Shown here piece after piece: positions 23,357 to 34,145 of a stretch of DNA of 64,000 nt. The translations under genes and the position numbers were made by a program. The notes under the pieces are model-generated. The model was not told the DNA's origin and did not search any database. It worked only from the letters and a program-made list of their open reading frames with translations. The DNA is taken from contig NZ_RWIS01000015.1 in the NCBI RefSeq assembly GCF_003944705.1, positions 1-64,000 on the forward strand, read 5' to 3'. Within the stretch, counting starts at the first letter, position 1. The number at the start of each line of letters is the position of its first letter. This stretch comes from Hymenobacter metallilatus. Its GTDB lineage: Bacteria > Bacteroidota > Bacteroidia > Cytophagales > Hymenobacteraceae.

Positions 23357-25981
23357 TTACAAACCATACGTGAGCTGCAGGTAATATAGCCCGCCAATGC
23401 TGGGGCCACCGAGGTAGCTCACGTAGTAGTGGTTAAGCACGTTGCTGGCCCCCAGCTTAAAGCGCAGATTGGGCTCGGGCAAACGGTAGCTCAGCTGGGC
23501 ATCCAGCGTACTGTAGGCAGGCACGTAGCCGTTCACCAGGAAGGTTTGGGAGTAGTACCGGTCCTGCCACCGGTAGTTGAGACCAAACCCGAAATTCTTC
23601 ACCACGTTTTCGTTGCCCACGTTGAGGTTGTAAGTCCAGCGCGGCGTGTTAAAACCATCTTCCAGGCCGTCGCCGGATACGGTACGGTCGAGGCGGGTGT
23701 AGGTAGCACTGGCACCGGCCAGGTAGCCCCTGGCCACATCATAGCGCAGGCCCAGGGAGCCGCCGTAGTTGTACACCTGGCTCTGAGAGTTGGTCCAGAG
23801 GCGGTAGCGCGCCTGCCCGCTGCGCTTATTAAGGGCCGTGGCAATGGTATTCAGGTCGGTGCCGGTGCTGAGGGGCTGGCCGCTGGCATTCAGGGGTACG
23901 TAGGCTTCTACCTGTGCAATAAAGCTGCGGTAGGTGTTGTAGTAGAAATCCACATCGGCCAGCAGGCGGCCACCGGGCAGCAGGGCGGCTTTGTAGCCCA
24001 GTTCCACGGACCTGATGTGCTCGGGCCGGAGGTAGGTGTAGGGGGTTTTCACCAGGGTGCCCTGGTATTTGGCAATAGCCTGGGCAGTGGTCAGGCCGCC
24101 GGTGTTCACGTCGCGCGTTACGGCGGCGTTAAAGGCATCAATGGAGCTGCGCAGGTAGCTGTTCTCAAACACCCCATCCGACATTACCCGCAGCCCCCCG
24201 ATGCGCTTCACCTGTCCGCTGTTTACGTTGGAAAACCCTTCAAACAGACTCGGAAACCGGTACCCGCTCTGGTAGCTTACCCGAAAGTTGTGCCGCTGGG
24301 TGGGTGAGTACACTGCCGTGAAGCGCGGATTGAAGCGGGCACTGAAGTAGTCGTTCTTATCGGCCCGCAGCGTGGCCGTCAGCCGCAGCCTCTCCCGCAG
24401 CAGCCGCGCCCCGGCCTGCACAAAGCCTCCGGTTTTGCCGTAGGTAAGCGTGCTGTACGGGTCCTCCCCTTTCTCCGGGTTGATGAAATAGTTGCCATCA
24501 GGCTCGATGAAGTACGTGCGGTGGTCGGCCCCCACTAGCACATCGGCCCAGGCCGGCAGCCCCTTGCCCCCACTTCTCCGGATGGCTTCCCCAATGTTCA
24601 CCTGCCCTTCGGCGTGCAGCAGCTGCGCGTGTACCCGCAGCGCGGCACCTTCATCCCAGTTGTTGATATCGGCCAGCTCCCGCAGGCGCTGCCGGAACTC
24701 CGTGGTGCCGGGCTGAAAGCGGCCGGCATCGGCGGCCGTGCGGGCCGTGGCGTGAGCCTGCGCTACCGTCTGGCCCGCCTGGGTAGCGGCGTTCCAGGCA
24801 GTGGTGTACTCCTGATTCCAGCGGGCATCGGGCTTGAAGCTCCGCTCCATATTCTCGGCGGCGGAGCGCAGGTTGTAGCTGCGGCCGGTGTTTTCCCGGG
24901 TGAGATACACGCGCGCCTGTACTACCGGGCCGCTTAGCTGCAGGGCGTGCTGCTGCAGGTGGTAGTTATCCAGCTGAAACCGGTTGCTGCGCTGGTACAC
25001 ATTGTCAAAGTTGCTGCCCCGGTACGTGTAGGCCAGCTCGGCGCTGGGCGTAAGCTTGTAGTGCAGGGCGGCGTCGTAGCGGAGGGTTTGCAGGTGATAG
25101 TCCACCACATCCTGCTCCCGGTAGCCGGTGCGCGCCACCTGATAGGTTTTGCCGCCCAGCGTCAGGCTGGAGCGGTCCGATGACTCATTGCCGTAGCTGC
25201 TCACCGGGTCGCGGGCGGGGTTATCGGGCCCGAACAGGTTGGTGGTGGCGTTGCCGTTGGGGTTGATGTCGGTCATGTCGCGGGCAATCCAGTCGTAGCC
25301 GCGCAGGTAGGTGCCGTTTACCTTATAAGCCCACTTCGGCCCCAGCACCCGGGCGTAGCGCACACTGGTTTCCGAGAAAACATGCGCGCTGGTGTTCGGG
25401 TCGTGGAGGTGATTGACGCCGGTTTTCTGCTGCACACTCAGGCCCTGGCTCAGAAACGGGTTGCGGGTGCTGAAGTTGGCCAGCCCGTTGATGGCATTCA
25501 GCCCGTACAGTGCCGCCGCCGTACCCGGCACTATTTCCACCGTCCGGATATCCAGGTCACTCGGCCCCAGCACGTTGCCGATAGGCCCGCCAATATGCGG
25601 GGCTTGGTTATCGATGCCGTCCACGAGCTGAGCAAACCGCACGTTGGTGGTATTGGTGAAGCCCCGGGCGTTTATCACCTTGAAACCCAGGCTGGGCGTA
25701 ATCACCTGAATGCCTTTGATGTGCTCAATAGCATCAAAAAACGAGGGAGCCGGCGTAAGGCGCAGCTGCCGGGCGTTCAGCTTTTCCACCGTCACCGGCG
25801 ACTGTAGAATGCTCTCCTCCACCCTGGAAGCGGCCACTACCACCTCGCTCAGCCGGGTGGTATCGGCCAAGGCTAGAGGCGGCACCGGTTGCTTCAGGCG
25901 GTTCTGTGCCCACGCAGATTGCCCCATTACGCTCAGGGTCATTAATAAAGCCCACCGAAGGCCAGGAGTATATTTCACCAT
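23357..25981 (-). CDS. TonB-dependent outer-membrane receptor
   Basis: The 874-residue product has a signal peptide (about 1-25, ending AWAQ), a short linker, a plug about 45-160 (LSEVVVAASRVEESILQSPVTVEKL, INARGFTNTTNVRFAQLVDGIDNQ, VEIVPGTAAALYGLNAINGLANF) and a beta-barrel ending YLQLTYGL. Unlike the receptor at 7.2 kb it has no CarbopepD_reg domain. The plug type resembles vitamin, siderophore or metal-chelate receptors of Bacteroidota; the ligand is unknown. A TATGTTTG promoter element lies 31-38 bases before the ATG. It sits between Crp/Fnr and MarR-GNAT genes, each apparently separately transcribed. Confidence 0.93.
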   Translation of the reverse strand: MVKYTPGLRWALLMTLSVMGQSAWAQNRLKQPVPPLALADTTRLSEVVVAASRVEESILQSPVTVEKLNARQLRLTPAPSFFDAIEHIKGIQVITPSLGFKVINARGFTNTTNVRFAQLVDGIDNQAPHIGGPIGNVLGPSDLDIRTVEIVPGTAAALYGLNAINGLANFSTRNPFLSQGLSVQQKTGVNHLHDPNTSAHVFSETSVRYARVLGPKWAYKVNGTYLRGYDWIARDMTDINPNGNATTNLFGPDNPARDPVSSYGNESSDRSSLTLGGKTYQVARTGYREQDVVDYHLQTLRYDAALHYKLTPSAELAYTYRGSNFDNVYQRSNRFQLDNYHLQQHALQLSGPVVQARVYLTRENTGRSYNLRSAAENMERSFKPDARWNQEYTTAWNAATQAGQTVAQAHATARTAADAGRFQPGTTEFRQRLRELADINNWDEGAALRVHAQLLHAEGQVNIGEAIRRSGGKGLPAWADVLVGADHRTYFIEPDGNYFINPEKGEDPYSTLTYGKTGGFVQAGARLLRERLRLTATLRADKNDYFSARFNPRFTAVYSPTQRHNFRVSYQSGYRFPSLFEGFSNVNSGQVKRIGGLRVMSDGVFENSYLRSSIDAFNAAVTRDVNTGGLTTAQAIAKYQGTLVKTPYTYLRPEHIRSVELGYKAALLPGGRLLADVDFYYNTYRSFIAQVEAYVPLNASGQPLSTGTDLNTIATALNKRSGQARYRLWTNSQSQVYNYGGSLGLRYDVARGYLAGASATYTRLDRTVSGDGLEDGFNTPRWTYNLNVGNENVVKNFGFGLNYRWQDRYYSQTFLVNGYVPAYSTLDAQLSYRLPEPNLRFKLGASNVLNHYYVSYLGGPSIGGLYYLQLTYGL

Positions 25982-26011
25982 AGAGCAGAGGCATCCGTCG
26001 TTATATTTTCA

Positions 26012-26019
26012 CAAACATA
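26012..26019 (-). promoter_or_regulatory. -7 promoter element of the TonB receptor gene
   Basis: TATGTTTG on the minus strand matches TAnnTTTG, giving a predicted leader of about 25 bases. Confidence 0.5.
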
Positions 26020-26099
26020 ACGCAGGAAAAGGCGAATGGTTTGCGCCCCCTACTCACTTGCACACCGGAATTTCTGACCGAACCGTTTCTTAGTATGGT

Positions 26100-27050
26100 T
26101 TACTGAAGCAGCAACTCCATCTGAATATTGCACCGCTCGTAGGGCGAAGGGTGCCCGGCCACGGTTTTGCGAAAGCCCAGCTTGTGGTAGAGCTGAATTG
26201 CCGGTACCAGCTTGGTATTGCTTTCCAGATACAGCCGGGTTGCACCCAGGGCCCGTGCCCGGGCAATGGCGGCCTCTCCCAGCCGAAACCCAATGCCCAG
26301 GCCCTGGGCTTCCGGTGAAACGGCCATTTTGGCCAGCTCATAGGTGTGGGCATCCATGTGCAACAGGGCGCAGGCTCCCACTATCTGTCCATTATATTCA
26401 GCCAGCAGAATCTGCCCTCCTTGTGCCAGAATGTACTCTTCGGGGTGGTCCAGTGCTTTCAGGTCAGGCTCTTCAACCCGGAAATACTGCTGAATCCATT
26501 CGATGTTCAGGCGCCTGAACTCGGGTTGAAACTGCGGCTCATATTCCCGGATACGCACCGCGCCGGCTACCCTTTGGTCCCGGACAGCCTTTACCCGCCC
26601 GGCCATACTCTGCCGCGACAAAGCGTATTCCATTTCTTCAATGGCCAGCCAAAGGTTATAGCGGGTTTCGGCCAGCAATGCTTCCGAGGCCTGCTGCACG
26701 TCGGCCGTTTGCTGTTGCAGGGCGGGCCACAGCGCTGCGCCTTGTTCGGTAAGAGAAATAACGCTGCGCCGCTGGTCAGTTTCGCCGCGTTGCACCTGCA
26801 CCAACCCGTGCTTTACCAAGTCCTTTACCGTCTGGCTGACGGCCGCGTGGGTTTGCCCAATACGCCCGGCAATGTCCCCTACGTGCCGCCCCGGCTCCGT
26901 GGCCACTACATAAAACACCGGGAACCAGCGCGGCTCAAATGCCACATGATACAGGGCATACACCTCGGCCGCCTGCCCCGTCATCAACTCACTCAACCGG
27001 CGCAACCGGCTTCCTAATGCCGCCGGGCCTATTTCATCAAAAAAGTCCAT
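26100..27050 (-). CDS. MarR-type regulator fused to a GNAT acetyltransferase
   Basis: The 316-residue fusion has an N-terminal winged-helix domain of MarR type (about 30-145: HVGDIAGRIGQTHAAVSQTVKDLVKHGLVQVQRGETDQRRSVISLTEQG is the recognition helix and wing). The C-terminal GNAT domain (about 160-312) has acetyl-CoA loop motif AVSPEAQGLGIGFRLGEAAI near 237-256 and NTKLVPAIQLYHKLGFRK. Such MarR-GNAT proteins are known across bacteria; the acetyl acceptor is unknown. Transcription probably starts at the ATG itself, because TAGGTTTG lies 5 bases upstream. A perfect palindrome overlaps the expected -33 region, which suggests autorepression. Confidence 0.92.
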   Translation of the reverse strand: MDFFDEIGPAALGSRLRRLSELMTGQAAEVYALYHVAFEPRWFPVFYVVATEPGRHVGDIAGRIGQTHAAVSQTVKDLVKHGLVQVQRGETDQRRSVISLTEQGAALWPALQQQTADVQQASEALLAETRYNLWLAIEEMEYALSRQSMAGRVKAVRDQRVAGAVRIREYEPQFQPEFRRLNIEWIQQYFRVEEPDLKALDHPEEYILAQGGQILLAEYNGQIVGACALLHMDAHTYELAKMAVSPEAQGLGIGFRLGEAAIARARALGATRLYLESNTKLVPAIQLYHKLGFRKTVAGHPSPYERCNIQMELLLQ

Positions 27051-27054
27051 AACG

Positions 27055-27085
27055 CAAACCTAGCAGTATTTACGTAAGCGCTTAC
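27055..27085 (-). promoter_or_regulatory. Promoter and palindromic operator of the MarR-GNAT gene
   Basis: TAGGTTTG (27062 to 27055, minus strand) is the -7 element; GTAAGCGCTTAC at 27074-27085 is a perfect 12-base palindrome where the -33 element should be. This is the expected position for autorepression by a MarR dimer. Confidence 0.6.
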
Positions 27086-27122
27086 ATTATTTATTACATA
27101 ATTTGATTTTATCGGTTTTGCC

Positions 27123-27479
27123 TTACAGCAGCCGTACTGCCTCCGCCGCCAGAAACGCCTGAAAACGCTCCTGTAGCTCCCGAAATTCCTGAATCAGATG
27201 CTGGCCTTCCGGGGTCACCTCGGCTCCGCCACCGCGCTTACCACCAGTCTGGGTGTGCACCAGCGGCTTGGCACTTTGCGTATTCAGGGAGCTGACCAAA
27301 TCCCAGGCGCGCTTATATGACATACCCATTTCCTGCGCCGCTTTCGAGATGGAACCGTGCTCCTGAATCAGCGTGAGCAGCTCCAGTCGGCCAATGCCCA
27401 TGTACCGGTCGTCGGCCGTTTCCACCCATAAGCGGCCACTCAAGCGGAAGTTCAGATCAGCGCGGAGCAAATGTTTCAT
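27123..27479 (-). CDS. ModE-like winged-helix regulator
   Basis: The 118-residue protein corresponds to the DNA-binding domain of ModE (LysR-like helix-turn-helix): GRLELLTLIQEHGSISKAAQEMGMSYKRAWDLVSSLN (about 30-66), then the wing with GGKRGGGAEVTPEGQHLIQEF (about 78-98). The molybdate-binding domains of full ModE are absent, as in many short homologues. A TAACTTTG promoter element at 27603-27610 excludes the longer frame from 27605 and leaves a leader of about 120 bases. Its proximity to the molybdenum hydroxylase genes suggests a link with molybdenum metabolism; this is inference. Confidence 0.85.
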   Translation of the reverse strand: MKHLLRADLNFRLSGRLWVETADDRYMGIGRLELLTLIQEHGSISKAAQEMGMSYKRAWDLVSSLNTQSAKPLVHTQTGGKRGGGAEVTPEGQHLIQEFRELQERFQAFLAAEAVRLL

Positions 27480-27602
27480 GCTGGTAAATATCGGGGTTGG
27501 AAATCGTAGACACCAGGCAGGCCCGGCAGGAAAAAAAGGCTGTACTACCAGCTGCAACGCAGTTTTCGGAGCGGTTGGTTGGGGTTCAGCACGGCAAACA
27601 TC

Positions 27603-27610
27603 CAAAGTTA
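27603..27610 (-). promoter_or_regulatory. -7 promoter element of the ModE-like gene
   Basis: TAACTTTG on the minus strand matches TAnnTTTG. It overlaps the TTG of the longer alternative frame, so that start cannot be used from this promoter. Confidence 0.5.
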
Positions 27611-27725
27611 GAAACCGGAAACCCTGGCAGCTGCCGGCATGATAGCCCTCCGGGGAATGGTATACTGGATTTTTGACCTGCCGCCGGGGTCATTTCAGCT
27701 GTCCTGACCAACCGACCTTTCCCTT

Positions 27726-32243
<4,518 letters not shown>

Positions 32244-32244
32244 C

Positions 32245-32488
32245 GCCTCACCCCCCCCGGCCTCCTCTCCAGAGGGAGACGGAGAGCCTGACAGCAGGAT
32301 GTAGAGACGCGACACTTCGCGTCTCCCGCCAGAACGAGCCGCCAGAACGCATAGCAGCCGGCACGAGCCGTCAGCACCGCGCAGCAAAAACAACATCAGC
32401 AACGATGAGACGCGAAGTGTCGCGTCTCTACAACCGTCCGAATCGTCTCGCTCCCCCTCTCTCCCAGAGAGGGGGCCGGGGGGTGAGG
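32245..32488. repeat. Nested inverted repeats between gltB and gltD
   Basis: The outer arms are CCTCACCCCCC...CTCTCC (about 32245-32286) and its reverse complement (about 32458-32488). The inner arms GTAGAGACGCGACACTTCGC... (32301-32325) and 32407-32431 are perfect 25-base complements. The outer type recurs as a short copy at 52931-52967. No reading frame of interest is seen inside. Confidence 0.88.
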
Positions 32489-32498
32489 CACCACGCAT

Positions 32499-33974
32499 AT
32501 GGGCAATAGCACTGGTTTCAAGGAATTTCAGCGGGAGTTGCCCGCCAAGGCCACCCCGCAGGAGCGGATAGCGCACAACCGCGAGTTTGTGGGCCAGTAC
32601 GCCGACACGCAACTCCGGCAACAGTCGGGGCGGTGCATGGAGTGCGGCATTCCGTTCTGCCACGCGGGCTGCCCATTGGGCAACATCATTCCGGAGTTCA
32701 ACGACGCGGTATACCGCCAGGACTGGGAGCAGGCCTACCAGATTTTGAGCTCCACCAACAACTTTCCGGAGTTTACCGGCCGCATCTGCCCCGCCCCCTG
32801 CGAGTCGGCCTGCGTGCTGGGCATTCATGCCGCGCCCGTGGCCATCGAGGAAATCGAGAAGCACATCATTGAAATTGCCTTCGAGAAAGGTTACGTACAG
32901 CCTACGGCACCCATCCTGAAAACGGGCAAAACCGTGGCCGTAGTGGGCTCTGGCCCGGCCGGGCTGGCGGCCTCCGCCCAACTGGTGCGGGCTGGCCACA
33001 CCGTAACCGTATTCGAGCGTGACGACCGACCCGGCGGCCTGCTGCGCTATGGCATCCCCGATTTCAAGCTGGACAAATGGGTAGTTGACCGCCGCCTGCG
33101 GGTACTGGAAGAAGATGGCGTGGTATTCCGCTGCAACACGGAGGTTGGCCGGGATATAGCCGCGGCCGAGTTACAACAGCAGTTTGATGCCGTGGTGCTG
33201 GCCGGTGGGGCCTTGGTACCCAAAGACCTCCCCCTGCCCGGCCGCGAGCTGCCCGGCATCCACTTCGCCATGGACTACCTCACCCAGCACAACCGCCGCG
33301 TAAGCGGGCTGCCGCTGTTGGAGGCTGAAATCCAAGCTACCGGACTTGACGTGGTAGTCATTGGCAGCGGCGACACCGGCTCCGACTGCGTAGGCACGGC
33401 CAACCGCCAGCAGGCCCGCTCCGTCACGCAGTTTGCCCTCATGCACCAGCCTGCCCCCGAGCGCCCCCACTTCGAGCCCTGGCCTCACTACCCCACGGCT
33501 ATGTTCCGCACCAGCACCTCCCACGAGGAAGGCTGCCAGCGCTACTGGGGCATCAACACCAAAGCCTTCCTAGGCGACGAAAACGGCCGCCTCCGCGCCC
33601 TGCTGGTCACCGACGTTACCTGGGAAACCGACGTACTAGGCCGCCGCCTCGCCTTCGCCGAAATCGAAGGCTCGGAGCGCGAAATTCCCTGCCAGCTGGC
33701 CCTGCTGGCCTTGGGCTTCGCCTCCCCCCGCTACGAAGGCCTCCTGGAGCAGCTCGGCGTAGCCCTCGACGACCGGGGCAACGTGCGCACCACCTCCGAC
33801 GCCGCCTTCCTCACCTCTCAGCCCAACGTATTCGTGGCCGGTGACATGCGCCGGGGCCAGTCGCTGGTGGTCTGGGCCATATCCGAAGGCCGCGAAGCTG
33901 CCCGGCAGGTAGACTTGCTGCTGACCGGCAAAACCGCCCTGCCCAGCAAGGACGCGGTGGGCATGTTTGGGTAG
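32499..33974 (+). CDS. gltD: Glutamate synthase small subunit
   Basis: The 491-residue NADPH-oxidising subunit of glutamate synthase has an N-terminal domain with two cysteine clusters for [4Fe-4S] centres (GRCMECGIPFCHAGCPLGN, about 46-64, and CPAPCESACVLG, about 99-110). An FAD-binding GxGxxG follows (AVVGSGPAGLAASAQL, about 147-162) and an NADPH-binding second Rossmann motif (VVVIGSGDTGSDCVGTA, about 285-301). The C-terminal VFVAGDMRRGQSLVVWAISEGREAARQVD closes the FAD site. Length and motifs are standard. It follows gltB in the usual order despite the repeat-filled gap. Confidence 0.97.
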   Translation: MGNSTGFKEFQRELPAKATPQERIAHNREFVGQYADTQLRQQSGRCMECGIPFCHAGCPLGNIIPEFNDAVYRQDWEQAYQILSSTNNFPEFTGRICPAPCESACVLGIHAAPVAIEEIEKHIIEIAFEKGYVQPTAPILKTGKTVAVVGSGPAGLAASAQLVRAGHTVTVFERDDRPGGLLRYGIPDFKLDKWVVDRRLRVLEEDGVVFRCNTEVGRDIAAAELQQQFDAVVLAGGALVPKDLPLPGRELPGIHFAMDYLTQHNRRVSGLPLLEAEIQATGLDVVVIGSGDTGSDCVGTANRQQARSVTQFALMHQPAPERPHFEPWPHYPTAMFRTSTSHEEGCQRYWGINTKAFLGDENGRLRALLVTDVTWETDVLGRRLAFAEIEGSEREIPCQLALLALGFASPRYEGLLEQLGVALDDRGNVRTTSDAAFLTSQPNVFVAGDMRRGQSLVVWAISEGREAARQVDLLLTGKTALPSKDAVGMFG

Positions 33975-33994
33975 GCCGTTTGGAACCGAACAGA

Positions 33995-34089
33995 ACGTCA
34001 TGCTGAGCTTGCCGAAGCATCACTACCGCTTCGTTGGATTACCATTGCAACGAAGCGGTAGTGATGCTTCGGCAAGCTCAGCATGACGT
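33995..34089. repeat. Perfect 42-bp inverted repeat, ACGTCATGCTGAGC family
   Basis: Arms 33995-34036 and 34048-34089 are exact reverse complements with an 11-base loop. Close relatives lie at 47376-47468 and 56354-56443. Confidence 0.95.
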
Positions 34090-34094
34090 ACTGG

Positions 34095-34136
34095 AAACAC
34101 AAACCGCCCGCTGGTAGCAGCGGGCGGTTTGTGTTT
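34095..34136. terminator. Hairpin terminator between gltD and dnaB
   Basis: AAACACAAACCGCCCGCT and AGCGGGCGGTTTGTGTTT are perfect 18-base complements with a 6-base loop, between convergent genes. Confidence 0.9.
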
Positions 34137-34145
34137 CTTTAAATA

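Noticed and set aside
33995..34136. CRISPR-like repeat
   Set aside because: It is a single inverted repeat plus a terminator, not direct repeats with spacers; no cas genes are present.
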